DNA from: Mycobacterium sp. 1245111.1
Lineage (GTDB): Bacteria > Actinomycetota > Actinomycetes > Mycobacteriales > Mycobacteriaceae
DNA length: 64,000 nt
Reading direction: 5' to 3'
Assembly: GCF_001673405.1 (NCBI RefSeq)
Contig: NZ_LZLV01000112.1
Coordinates: 248,001 to 312,000 of the forward strand
Part shown: positions 51,543 to 60,054 of the stretch, piece after piece
Layout: the number at the start of each line of letters is the position of its first letter
Position numbering within the stretch: position 1 is the stretch's first letter
Translations under genes and position numbers: made by a program
Notes under the pieces: generated by a model
The model's input: the letters and a program-made list of their open reading frames with translations, nothing else
The model's database searches: none
What the model was told of the DNA's origin: nothing

Positions 51543-52304
51543 ATGCAGTTGACGGGTAACACCGTTCTGGTCACCGGCGGAGGAACGGGGATCGGCCGGG
51601 GCCTGGCCGAGGCATTTCACCGGCTGGGCAACAACGTCATCATCGCGGGCCGCCGTTTGGAAACGCTCGAGGAGGTCGCGAGGGCCAATCCGGGCATGCA
51701 GTGCCTCTCGCTGGACCAGGGCGACGCCGCCGACATCCGGCGATTCGCCATCGACCTGAAAGACAACCACCTAGACGTCAACGTGCTGATCAACAACGCC
51801 GGAATTCAGTGGGTGGAGAATCTGGTCACCGGTGGGCCTGGCCGGGCCGAGCAGACCATCAACGTCAACCTGCTCGGCCCGATCCGGCTCACGGCGGCGC
51901 TGCTGCATGCGTTGCTCAGCAGGCCGCGCGCCACGATCATCAACGTCACATCCGGGCTGGCGTTCATGCCTAGTGCGCTCACACCGACCTATTGCGCTAC
52001 CAAGGCCGCGATGCATTCCTATACCCAGTCGCTGCGTTTTCAGTTGCGCGACAGCGATGTTCAGGTCATCGAGATTGTCCCACCGCGGGTACAGACGGCC
52101 CTGCAGGGACAGCGTGGGTTCGACCCGCGGGGCATGCCGCTCGACGAGTTCATCTCCGAGACCATGACGCTGCTACAGACCAAGCCCGAGGCCGAGGAGA
52201 TTATCGTGGAGCGCGCCAAGGGATTTCGGTTCGCCGAGCGCGACGGGGCCTACGACGAGATCTACTCCGCATTCAACGAGAAGATGGTCGCCGACGTCGA
52301 CTAG
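51543..52304 (+). CDS. SDR family oxidoreductase (DltE-like)
   Basis: A 253-residue SDR: TGGGTGIGRGLAEAFHRLGNNVIIAGRR, NNAGIQWVENL, INVTSGLAFMP and YCATKAAMHSYTQSLR (Tyr-x-x-x-Lys). ELDQGDAADI-type and VIEIVPPRVQTAL features fit the DltE/YciK-like group of cytosolic short SDRs. GAGAGGA lies 6 nt before ATG. Followed by a terminator-like structure. Confidence 0.88.
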   Translation: MQLTGNTVLVTGGGTGIGRGLAEAFHRLGNNVIIAGRRLETLEEVARANPGMQCLSLDQGDAADIRRFAIDLKDNHLDVNVLINNAGIQWVENLVTGGPGRAEQTINVNLLGPIRLTAALLHALLSRPRATIINVTSGLAFMPSALTPTYCATKAAMHSYTQSLRFQLRDSDVQVIEIVPPRVQTALQGQRGFDPRGMPLDEFISETMTLLQTKPEAEEIIVERAKGFRFAERDGAYDEIYSAFNEKMVADVD

Positions 52305-52315
52305 GTTTTCTTGCA

Positions 52316-52376
52316 CCGACTGTGCGGCTGATGAACGCCTAGGAAGCGTTTTTCCGCGCATAGCCCGCACAGTCGG
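52316..52376. terminator. nested inverted repeat, probable terminator
   Basis: Outer arms CCGACTGTGCGG (52316-52327) and CCGCACAGTCGG (52365-52376) are perfect over 12 bases. Inside lies a second hairpin, AACGC...GCGTT followed by TTT (52334-52353), resembling an intrinsic terminator for the SDR on the plus strand. It is the first structure after the SDR stop. Confidence 0.55.
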
Positions 52377-52528
52377 CGATCAGCGTTCCCCGGCGGAGGT
52401 CGGAACCAAGCGTACCCTCGATAAAGAGGGGCGAGTCGAGAAGTTCTACCAGCGCTACGGACGCCGCTAGTAGCATCGCTTCGTCCCGGGTTTCATCGAT
52501 GGGCTGCCCTCACGACGTGGAGGTGCTG

Positions 52529-53833
52529 ATGAACACCGCCGAAGTACTCGAGCCCCTGGTGCGGGCGGTACTGGGAAGCCAGGCGCCGATCGCAGTGCGG
52601 GGCTGGGACGGAAGCCACGCCGGCCCGCCTGACGCGTCGTGGTTACTGACGTTCACCCGCCGCCGCGGGATCCGTCGCCTGCTGTGGGCGCCCAACGAGC
52701 TCGGCTTCGCTCGCGCATACGTCTCTGGCGATATCGAGTTCCACGGAGATCTGCTGCAGTTCCTGTTGATCCTCGATGAATCATCGGATCCCGCTCTGGG
52801 CCCGGGGGTTCGAGTCGACGGCATCACACGAACCGAACTGCTCAAAGCCGTGATTCGGCTCGGCGCCGTCGGCCTACCTCCCGCAGCGCCGCCAGAAGAA
52901 GTGCGATCGTGTACCGGACGTCGTCATAGCCGGCGGGGCGATGCCGCCGCGATCCAGCATCACTACGACATCGGCAACGACTTCTACCGATTGTTGCTCG
53001 ACGAATCGATGACCTACTCCTGCGGCTACTGGGACGACGCGAGCGACAACCTCGACGAGGCTCAGTACCGCAAGTGCGATCTCGTGGCGCGCAAGCTCGG
53101 CCTGGCCTCCGGGATGCGGGTGCTCGACGTTGGTTGCGGCTGGGGCACTTTCGCCGCGCATGTGGCCTCGAATTACGACGTGACCGTTGTCGGTGTCACG
53201 GTGTCGCCCGAGCAGGCCGCCTACGCACGCCGCCGCATGCTCGCCCTCGGTCTCGACCATCAAGTCGAGATCCGCGTCCAGGATTATCGCGACGTCAACG
53301 ACGGACCCTACGACGCGATCGCCAGCATCGGAATGGCCGAACACGTCGGGGCGGAAAAGTTGCCCGGCTATGCACACAAACTGCACACGCTGCTCGCGCC
53401 GACGGGCCGGCTGCTCAACCACGCCATTTCCCGCCGCCCCGGCCCGTCACCAACGAGTTCGAAAACCTCGTTCATCAATCGCTACGTCTTCCCTGACGGC
53501 GAACTCGAACCACTCGCCGTCATGATCGACGCCCTGGAATCGGCGGGTTTGGAAGTGCGTGACGTCGAGTCGCTACGCGAACACTATGGACGAACCCTGC
53601 GCGCCTGGCTGAACAACCTAGAAGCCAACTGGGACACCATGATCGAAAACAGCAGCCCCGGCCGAGTCCGCGTGTGGCGGCTCTACATGGCCGGCTGCGC
53701 CCTGGCGTTCGATGCCAACCGCATCGGCGTCAACCAGGTCCTCGCGGTCAAGCCCACCACCCGCGGCGTCAGCGGTATGCCCTCAAACCGCCAAAGCTTC
53801 ATCCTGCCAAGCGCCACCACGATGACGTCGTAG
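52529..53833 (+). CDS. cyclopropane-fatty-acyl-phospholipid synthase family methyltransferase (Rv3720-like)
   Basis: A 434-residue SAM enzyme. The N-domain includes ELGFARAYVSGDIEFHGDLLQFL; then QHHYDIGNDFYRLLLDESMTYSCGYW and motif I VLDVGCGWGTFAAHVAS, both hallmarks of CFA synthases; later YVFPDGELEPL, HYGRTLRAWLNNLEANWDTMI and VWRLYMAGCALAFDANRIGVNQVLAVK follow Rv3720 closely. It probably adds methylene or methyl groups across lipid double bonds at the membrane. GGAGG is 5 nt before ATG 52529, favoured over a frame from 52499. Confidence 0.9.
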   Translation: MNTAEVLEPLVRAVLGSQAPIAVRGWDGSHAGPPDASWLLTFTRRRGIRRLLWAPNELGFARAYVSGDIEFHGDLLQFLLILDESSDPALGPGVRVDGITRTELLKAVIRLGAVGLPPAAPPEEVRSCTGRRHSRRGDAAAIQHHYDIGNDFYRLLLDESMTYSCGYWDDASDNLDEAQYRKCDLVARKLGLASGMRVLDVGCGWGTFAAHVASNYDVTVVGVTVSPEQAAYARRRMLALGLDHQVEIRVQDYRDVNDGPYDAIASIGMAEHVGAEKLPGYAHKLHTLLAPTGRLLNHAISRRPGPSPTSSKTSFINRYVFPDGELEPLAVMIDALESAGLEVRDVESLREHYGRTLRAWLNNLEANWDTMIENSSPGRVRVWRLYMAGCALAFDANRIGVNQVLAVKPTTRGVSGMPSNRQSFILPSATTMTS

Positions 53834-53909
53834 TACGCGGTATCGCCGAGACCGCAAGGCAGTTACCAGCGTGTTCGCAGGTATCGGAGCTGGCACCGGC
53901 CGTGTCTGG

Positions 53910-53933
53910 TCCGCATACTCATGAGTATGCGGA
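53910..53933. promoter_or_regulatory. 24-base perfect palindrome centred on a start codon
   Basis: Arms TCCGCATACTCA and TGAGTATGCGGA meet with no spacer. The ATG of the small gene at 53921 lies just at the centre. It could be an operator occluding transcription, or an mRNA hairpin that hides the start codon. Confidence 0.6.
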
Positions 53934-54169
53934 TAGCCGACGCAGACAACCTGATTGCGATTGACTGCTTCAACGCAGCCCAGTCGGCCGGCAAGCCCGT
54001 CACCACGACGCTCGTCCGGCAAATAGTCGACGAACTGCTCACGCATCCAACGGAATGCGAGTGCGGGCACTGCGAGGCAGCAGCCATCGCTCGAATCGGC
54101 GACGTGTGCAACATCGCGACTAGCTGGCAACGAGTAGTGGCCGCAGTCCCGCGCCGAACGGCGCGCTGA
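53921..54169 (+). CDS. small hypothetical protein
   Basis: An 82-residue frame (MSMRIADADNLIAIDCFNAAQSAG...ECECGHCEAAAIARIGDVCNIATSW). It has a CxCxxC cluster in the middle and a basic C-terminus. No family recognised; codon bias is moderate. The start codon lies in a perfect 24-base palindrome and no ribosome site is visible, so either regulation is unusual or this is not the true start (ATG 53927 is the alternative). Confidence 0.45.
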   Translation: MSMRIADADNLIAIDCFNAAQSAGKPVTTTLVRQIVDELLTHPTECECGHCEAAAIARIGDVCNIATSWQRVVAAVPRRTAR

Positions 54170-54172
54170 CCG

Positions 54173-55543
54173 CTAGTCGCGGATAAAGCCCTTGTTGCGC
54201 ATCAGGAAATCTGCCAAGAAGCCGTCGTGCGGGATCTCCGGCGCCGTGTAATGCGTGGGATACCTGCCGCCGTACACGTTGGCGATAGTCGGGTCGGCGA
54301 GCAGGTCGTCGATCAAGTCGCCGTCATCGGTGATCGCGCTGATCACCAGCGAATGCCGTAGCGGCTCAAGTCCGTCGGCGCGCGACCACGGCGCGACCCA
54401 GACACAGGGGAACGGCAACTCCACATTCAACCTGTTGACGTCGGGTGTGGCCAGCAGGTGCACCGTCGGACGCAGCGCGGCGTGGCCGTCGCCGAGCGGG
54501 GCGACCATCTGGTCGGCTCCTAGCAGCGCGGTACTGCCGGCGGCTACGGTGGCCACATGGCTCGCCAAAGCCATTGCGGCGTCAAGGGTCTGAACGGGCA
54601 GCACCTCGTGGTCGATGGCCGACAAGCGCTCGGTGATCGCTTCGGCCAGCGGCGCGGGGTCGCCTTCGTAGAGCACGGCGGTGGCGTTGACGCACGCCAC
54701 CCCGCCGAGGTCGGCGATCGAGTCAACGACGACGTCGAGGTAGTCGCGCCAGTTGTGGTCGGCGGTGATCAGGATCTTCGCCCGGCCCGGGCCGTTGACG
54801 AACACCGTCGGGTCGCCGGCATACTTGTCGACGACGTCCTGTCCGCCGTAGACCATTGCGAGATCTGCCGACCTGATCAGCTCATCGCCCCCCCGATGGT
54901 CGGTGGGAAGATAGAGCGCGTCCTGCGGGCGAAATCCGGCCTGGCGCAACGCCTGAACGAGTCGGTGCGCGGTCAGCGGCTCGCGTCGCGACGGGCGGAC
55001 CGCGACCCGATAACCCAACGCCAAGGCCTGCGGCCACAGCCCATGCACCCCAGGCCCGTTGCCGGACGCGAGTACCGCGAACACGTCGCCGCGGCGGGCC
55101 CAGGCCGCTCCGCCCGCGCCGATATCGCGCCAATTCAGCACGGCACCCGACGGCCGGGCCCGCTGGATTGCACTGAACGAGGACGCGACTCCGTCGGCGA
55201 CGGCGTGCGCCCCGGTGCGGGTCACCGAGATCGGCAGGCCGGAAATGCGGCTGGCCGCAACGGTATAGGCGTCGAAGTCGAGCCCGGCGATCACGCCATG
55301 GGCGAAGATGTCGGCGGCCTTGGTCAGCGCGGCCTCCCGCTCGTGGGCGGGCAGCGGACGCACTCCGCGTTGGGCCTTGATCGCGCGTGCGACGTACAGC
55401 GTCGGTGCCAGAGTGAGCTCCGCGATGACCGCGCCGTCGGCGGCCGTAACGGGTTGGCGGTTGCGGGTGCGGTACTCACCGTCTGGGCCGAGCGCGTCGA
55501 TTGCGATCAGATCGGTTGTATCGGAGGGCATTTCAGTAGACAC
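54173..55543 (-). CDS. aldehyde dehydrogenase-superfamily acyl reductase (LuxC/EhpG-like)
   Basis: A 456-residue ALDH-fold protein. The nucleotide-binding region reads GDVFAVLASGNGPGVHGLWPQALALGYRVAVRPS; the active-site Cys is Cys284 in DLGGVACVNATAVLYEGD. It lacks the usual ALDH Glu-rich FELGG motif, which, with the GNxPG loop, points to a thioester/acyl-AMP reductase of LuxC type. Its start overlaps the upstream ANL gene by 11 bases. Together they would reduce an acid to an aldehyde using NAD(P)H. Substrate unknown. Confidence 0.78.
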   Translation of the reverse strand: MSTEMPSDTTDLIAIDALGPDGEYRTRNRQPVTAADGAVIAELTLAPTLYVARAIKAQRGVRPLPAHEREAALTKAADIFAHGVIAGLDFDAYTVAASRISGLPISVTRTGAHAVADGVASSFSAIQRARPSGAVLNWRDIGAGGAAWARRGDVFAVLASGNGPGVHGLWPQALALGYRVAVRPSRREPLTAHRLVQALRQAGFRPQDALYLPTDHRGGDELIRSADLAMVYGGQDVVDKYAGDPTVFVNGPGRAKILITADHNWRDYLDVVVDSIADLGGVACVNATAVLYEGDPAPLAEAITERLSAIDHEVLPVQTLDAAMALASHVATVAAGSTALLGADQMVAPLGDGHAALRPTVHLLATPDVNRLNVELPFPCVWVAPWSRADGLEPLRHSLVISAITDDGDLIDDLLADPTIANVYGGRYPTHYTAPEIPHDGFLADFLMRNKGFIRD

Positions 55544-56630
55544 CTTCGATCACGGGCTCGCCTTCGAACGCGGCGACGGGTCGTACCTCGCTGACCGAGT
55601 CGCCGACCTGGCCGTGGAGTCCCGGTAGCCGGATGGCGCTGTCGCGCTCGAGGTTGTTGGGCAGGAACATGCCCTTGCTGATGTGGTTCATGATCACCTG
55701 GCCGCGTTCGCCGTAGGCCACCTGCTCGCCGGTGTCCGGATCGACGACCCAGAAGGTCGCGTAGGGGCTGCGCGGGTGGAATACGAATGCGCCGTCGCCG
55801 TCGATCCGCTCGGTGATCGCCTGCGAGAGGATCATCGTGCTGCCGAACGCCATCGTGATCGTGGTATCGGGGAAGATACTGCCGAGCAGGTCCAGGGTGT
55901 CGATGTCGACGTGGGCGCCGCTGAGCAGGATGAAGCCGACCTTTTTGTTCAGCAGGTTGACCACGTCGTCGTTGCGGGCCATCGCCTCCAGCAGGGGCGG
56001 CGTCGTGTGCAGGTTCGCCACTCGCTGAGTGGTCAACACGTGCGTGGCCTGCTCGACCAGATGGTCGACGTAGCCGTCCATCTCGGACGTGGCTTTGCGC
56101 GCGACGATCTTCTTGACCCACCGGGGGTCGAGATCGATGGCGTGGAATACCGATCCGAGCCGCTCGGAGACCATGCGGGAGAAGAAGCCCACGCCGTGCG
56201 GTCCGCTCGGCATCATGCACAGGAAATCCTGACCGCATTGGAATCCGCCATCGGCGAAGTCTTCGGTCTGCCACTCCGCGACCTGTGCGCACCAATCCGG
56301 AAGCTGCACAGTCCTTTTGGGTGCACCCGTCGTCCCACCGGACTCGAAGATCTGCGGCACCGGCGAAGGTGTGCCGTAGCCGCGCGGAATGAGATCAGCG
56401 ACGGGCTCGGTGCGTAACTCGCTCAGCAGGTTGGGAAACAACCGTAGGTCGGCGAAGGTGTTGACGTCGGTGAGCGGGTCGAAATCCAGCGTCGGTGCCA
56501 CGCGCAGCCAGAAGGCGCTGCCGGTCTCCTCGCCGAAGTGCCACGCAATCGCGGCACGGAGGTAGGCCTCTGGGTCCCCTACCGGGTGCGGTCGCGGCAC
56601 GTCGAGCAACGAAAAGTCGGCATCGGCCAT
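55533..56630 (-). CDS. short ANL (AMP-binding) acyl-activating enzyme, LuxE/EhpF-like
   Basis: A 365-residue adenylating enzyme. The phosphate loop FESGGTTGAPKRTVQLPDW is the ANL signature; later HTTPPLLEAMARNDDV and ITMAFGSTMILSQ, then GERGQVIMNHISKGMFLPNN fit the N-domain of ANL enzymes, but the C-terminal lid subdomain (about 110 residues) is missing, as in LuxE and EhpF. It overlaps the reductase gene. Many relatives carry the database name phenazine biosynthesis protein, which I take only as homology. Start ATG 56630; 56642 is possible. Confidence 0.78.
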   Translation of the reverse strand: MADADFSLLDVPRPHPVGDPEAYLRAAIAWHFGEETGSAFWLRVAPTLDFDPLTDVNTFADLRLFPNLLSELRTEPVADLIPRGYGTPSPVPQIFESGGTTGAPKRTVQLPDWCAQVAEWQTEDFADGGFQCGQDFLCMMPSGPHGVGFFSRMVSERLGSVFHAIDLDPRWVKKIVARKATSEMDGYVDHLVEQATHVLTTQRVANLHTTPPLLEAMARNDDVVNLLNKKVGFILLSGAHVDIDTLDLLGSIFPDTTITMAFGSTMILSQAITERIDGDGAFVFHPRSPYATFWVVDPDTGEQVAYGERGQVIMNHISKGMFLPNNLERDSAIRLPGLHGQVGDSVSEVRPVAAFEGEPVIEGVY

Positions 56631-56831
56631 GCCACCGATCATGGCGTAGCACGGATCAGCCGGGCAATCGACCGCAGCCAATCGGCCCAATCGGCAACGG
56701 TTTTTCGTACGCCGTTCATCGCGGCGACATTTGACAGCGTGCGTGTGTCATTCGGCGCAGACGTCTTTCCACAAGGGGTATAGAGAAAAGCGGAGGCAAA
56801 GCCCACCCCGACCGGAGGAAGCAGTCGCCTG

Positions 56832-57695
56832 ATGAACGTGGCAGAGAAAGCCATCGACCTGCTTGTCAATCCGCCGCGGGTATCGAACCTGGAAGCGCTG
56901 CACCATGCGATTTCGGGCAAGACCGTGCTGGTGACGGGAGCGTCCTACGGCGTCGGCGAGGCTGCCGCCCGCAAGGTTGCCGCGGCGGGAGCCACCGTGC
57001 TGGTAGTCGCGCGGTCGGCGGACAGGCTGGAAGCACTGGCGGCATCGATCAACGCCGGCGGTGGAGAAGCGATCGCATATCCGGCCGACCTGACCGATGA
57101 GGCCGCCGTCGCCGCGCTGACCGAGAAGATGGGCGAGGAGCACGGCGCGTTGGACATCGTGGTGAGCAATGCCGGTAAGTCGCTACGCCGCTCGCTGCAC
57201 GAACAGTACGACCGGCCACACGATTTCCAGCGCACGATCGGCATCAACTACCTGGGGCCGGTTCAGCTACTGCTAGGTGTTCTTCCGGCCATGCGTGCGC
57301 AGGGCCGCGGGCACATTGTCAACGTCTCAAGCGTGGCTGTGCGCGTCCCGCCCGGTCCGCAGTGGGGTGTCTACCAGGCCTCCAAGGGGGCCTTCGACCG
57401 CTGGCTGCGCAGCGTGGCACCGGAACTGCATGCCGACGGTGTCGATGTCACCTCGATCTACTTCGGGCTGGTCCGCACCAGAATGATCGAGCCGACACCG
57501 ATGCTGCGCAGGCTTCCCGGCCTGGAGCCGGATGAAGCCGCCGACGTCATCGCCAAAGCGATCATCCAACGACCGCGGACTGTCTCACCGCCGTGGCTGG
57601 CGCCGGCCGAGCTTGTCTCGGTGCTGTTGGCCGGACCGGCGGATCGCGCCGCGCGGATCTGGTTCCGCCGCTATTTCAAAAATTCCGAAGGCTGA
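56832..57695 (+). CDS. SDR family reductase (fatty acyl-CoA reductase-like)
   Basis: A 287-residue SDR: SGKTVLVTGASYGVGEAAARKVAAAGATVLVVARSADRLEALA, NAGKSLRRSLHEQYDRPHDFQRTIGINYLGPVQLLLGVLPAM, NVSSVAVRVPPGPQWGVYQASKGAFDRWLR (Tyr-x-x-x-Lys). The SRRSxxxSxDRxHDxxRTMxxNYxG pattern and the length resemble the reductase domain of mycobacterial fatty acyl-CoA reductases (AcrA1/FcrA). GGAGGAA precedes ATG. Seven bases before the FadD12-like gene. Confidence 0.86.
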   Translation: MNVAEKAIDLLVNPPRVSNLEALHHAISGKTVLVTGASYGVGEAAARKVAAAGATVLVVARSADRLEALAASINAGGGEAIAYPADLTDEAAVAALTEKMGEEHGALDIVVSNAGKSLRRSLHEQYDRPHDFQRTIGINYLGPVQLLLGVLPAMRAQGRGHIVNVSSVAVRVPPGPQWGVYQASKGAFDRWLRSVAPELHADGVDVTSIYFGLVRTRMIEPTPMLRRLPGLEPDEAADVIAKAIIQRPRTVSPPWLAPAELVSVLLAGPADRAARIWFRRYFKNSEG

Positions 57696-57702
57696 ATCGC
57701 AG

Positions 57703-59265
57703 ATGACCGAAAGGGTGACCGCGACCGCGGCTCGGGCGTTGCTGCGCTCCAAGCTCCTCAGCCCACCCAGTCCGGCGGCACTGGTCCGGCTGATCGGCGA
57801 AGTCGGCAGAGCCGGCACCAACCCCTACGCGCTGATCGCCGTCGCAGCGGCACGCTGGCCCAACAGGATTGCGATCGTCGACGACGACGGCGCACTGACC
57901 TACCGCCAGTTACAGGCGGACACAGAAGCCCTTGCCAGTCAGCTGTTGGACGAGGGTGTCGCACCGGGCCAAGCGGTGGGAATCATGTGCCGCAACGGCC
58001 GCGGCTTTGTGCGTGCGGTATTCGCGACGGCGCTGGTGGGCGCCGACATCGTATTGGTCAACACCGATTTCCAATCCGACGCCTTGGCGGCCGCGTTGAG
58101 TGGTCACGAGATCGAAATGATCGTCGCCGACGCCGAATTCGCCGCCAGGGTACGGGCGGCCGACGACGCGGTTACGGTCGTCGACGCGGCTGGGACCGGA
58201 GCGCCGCACGACGATCGCCGCCCCAAGGTCGCGTCGGCCGGGCGGATCATCTTGCTCACATCCGGCACCACCGGCACGCCAAAAGGCGTGCCCCGCACAC
58301 CGCGGATGAGTTCGGCCGTCGGCGTCTGGGTAACCATCCTGGATCGCACCGGGCTGCACACCGGTTCGCGAATTTCGGTGGCAATGCCGATGTTTCACGG
58401 CCTGGGTCTTGGCATGTTGATGTTCACCCTCGGCCTCGGCGGCACCGTGCTGACCCACAGTCGCTTCGACGCCGAAGCCATACTCGCGCAAGCGTCGCTG
58501 TATCGCGCCGACGCGTTCACCGCCGTGCCCGTCGTGTTGGCGCGCATCCTCGACCTGCCCGACGCTGTGCGGGCCCGAAACCCGGTGTCCGCACTGAAAG
58601 TGGTGATGTCCAGCGGGGACCGGCTCGATCCCAGCCTCGCGCAACGCTTCATGGACACCTACGGCGACATCCTCTACAACGGCTACGGCTCGACGGAGGT
58701 CGGTATCGGCGCGCTGGCGACGCCGGCCGATTTGCGCGATGCCCCGGAAACCGTCGGCAGGCCGGTCGCCGGCTGCCCGGTGCGGATCTTCGACGACAAC
58801 GACCAACCCGTTGGACCACACGTCACCGGTCGAGTGTTCGTCGGGGGCGATCTGGCGTCCGAGGGATACACCGCCGGAGGCGCCAAAGCCGTCGTCGACA
58901 ACATGACCAGCACCGGCGACATGGGCTATCTCGACGACTCGGGACGGCTGTTCATCGTTGGCAGGGAAGACGACATGATCATTTCCGGCGGAGAGAACGT
59001 CTATCCGCGAGCGGTGGAAAACGCTCTCGCCGAGCACCCCGACGTCGCCGACAACGCGGTCATCGGGGTGGACGACGAGCGGTTCGGTCATCGGTTGGCG
59101 GCGTATGTGGTGTTGCGTGAGGGTAGCGACGTCAGCGAAGAAGCGCTACGAGAATACCTGCAAGGCAAGGTTTCTCGCTTCGAGCAGCCGAGGGATATCA
59201 ACTTTGTGCCGAGCCTGCCACGAAACCCGGCCGGCAAGGTGTTGCGTAAGGAGTTGCCCGACTGA
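57703..59265 (+). CDS. fatty-acid-CoA ligase (FadD12-like)
   Basis: A 520-residue ANL enzyme. P-loop: IILLTSGTTGTPKGVPR; AMP motif: ILYNGYGSTEVG; D/R hinge motifs TGDMGYLDDSGRLFIVGREDDMIISGGENVYPRAVENAL; and catalytic Lys at the end in PRNPAGKVLRKELP. Homologous in layout to M. tuberculosis FadD12. It forms an operon with the SDR, so an acyl-CoA made here could be reduced by its partner. Cytoplasmic. Confidence 0.9.
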   Translation: MTERVTATAARALLRSKLLSPPSPAALVRLIGEVGRAGTNPYALIAVAAARWPNRIAIVDDDGALTYRQLQADTEALASQLLDEGVAPGQAVGIMCRNGRGFVRAVFATALVGADIVLVNTDFQSDALAAALSGHEIEMIVADAEFAARVRAADDAVTVVDAAGTGAPHDDRRPKVASAGRIILLTSGTTGTPKGVPRTPRMSSAVGVWVTILDRTGLHTGSRISVAMPMFHGLGLGMLMFTLGLGGTVLTHSRFDAEAILAQASLYRADAFTAVPVVLARILDLPDAVRARNPVSALKVVMSSGDRLDPSLAQRFMDTYGDILYNGYGSTEVGIGALATPADLRDAPETVGRPVAGCPVRIFDDNDQPVGPHVTGRVFVGGDLASEGYTAGGAKAVVDNMTSTGDMGYLDDSGRLFIVGREDDMIISGGENVYPRAVENALAEHPDVADNAVIGVDDERFGHRLAAYVVLREGSDVSEEALREYLQGKVSRFEQPRDINFVPSLPRNPAGKVLRKELPD

Positions 59266-59274
59266 GCGCGCAGG

Positions 59275-60054
59275 TCACCGGCGGTACGGCCGCCAGCCAC
59301 CTTCCGGTTGGGCGAGCCGATCGGCGATCACCGACAACGTCTGCACGTTGTGGCCGTAACCGAGGTGGCTGCTGCGCACTTCGACGTTCTCGGTCTGCGG
59401 CGCGGGCTCACTCATGCAGCACTGCCAGGCTACGATGCCGTCGGACTTGCTGTAGATACATGTGGTCGGCACCGGCAACGGTTGCGCGCGCCGGTCGAGG
59501 GCACGCTCGGATACGGACTCGGTGGCCTCGGCGCCGCGATTCACCAGCCGCCACACCCGCCACGCGGTGCTGGCCTCGTGGTTGCCGCGGAACGGTGAAC
59601 CCAACGTGATCACCGACCGCACGTCGTCCGGAAGCCCGCGGGCCAGTTCGCGCGCATAGATCCCGCCGGCGCTCCAGCCGATCAGGCTGACCCGCCGGCC
59701 GTCGTTGCGTTCCCGAATGTGGTGCAGGCGCGCCGGCAGCGATTCCTTCATGCTGGCGCGGTAGCCCAGGTTGGTGCCCAGGCCCCAGTCATAGACACGA
59801 TAGTCCAACTGCCGCAAGACATTACGCAGAAAATCGGTCGACAGTGGACCGGCCAGAAATCCGGGCAGCACCAGAACCGGATGGCCGTCACCACGTCGCC
59901 AGGCCGCGATGCGTCGCATCGCCAACCGCGCGGAGAGGTACTCCATGCCGGTGCGCCACTCGAGAATGCGGAGCAGGTGTCCCGGTGGTGCCGCGTTGGC
60001 GGCGTCGGGCAGGCTCTCCGACTGCTCGGCGACTGGCTCAGGAGTAGAAGCCAT
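59275..60054 (-). CDS. alpha/beta hydrolase (lipase/esterase)
   Basis: A 259-residue hydrolase: VLVLPGFLAGPLSTDFLRNVLRQLDYRVYDWGLG (oxyanion region), nucleophile elbow LIGWSAGGIYARELAR with Ser at GWSAG, ITLGSPFRG, SDGIVAW acid and final SSHLGYGHN base. The PFRGN and LGSPF motifs are usual for the mycobacterial triacylglycerol-lipase-like group. No signal peptide. The first 17 bases overlap the 3-prime end of fadD15, so it is translated with it. Confidence 0.85.
   Translation of the reverse strand: MASTPEPVAEQSESLPDAANAAPPGHLLRILEWRTGMEYLSARLAMRRIAAWRRGDGHPVLVLPGFLAGPLSTDFLRNVLRQLDYRVYDWGLGTNLGYRASMKESLPARLHHIRERNDGRRVSLIGWSAGGIYARELARGLPDDVRSVITLGSPFRGNHEASTAWRVWRLVNRGAEATESVSERALDRRAQPLPVPTTCIYSKSDGIVAWQCCMSEPAPQTENVEVRSSHLGYGHNVQTLSVIADRLAQPEGGWRPYRR

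Noticed and set aside
54173..56630. A phenazine or bioluminescence gene cluster
   Set aside because: Only the activation and reduction genes resemble EhpF/EhpG or LuxE/LuxC; no phz core genes or luciferase pair adjoin, so the pathway name is not justified.
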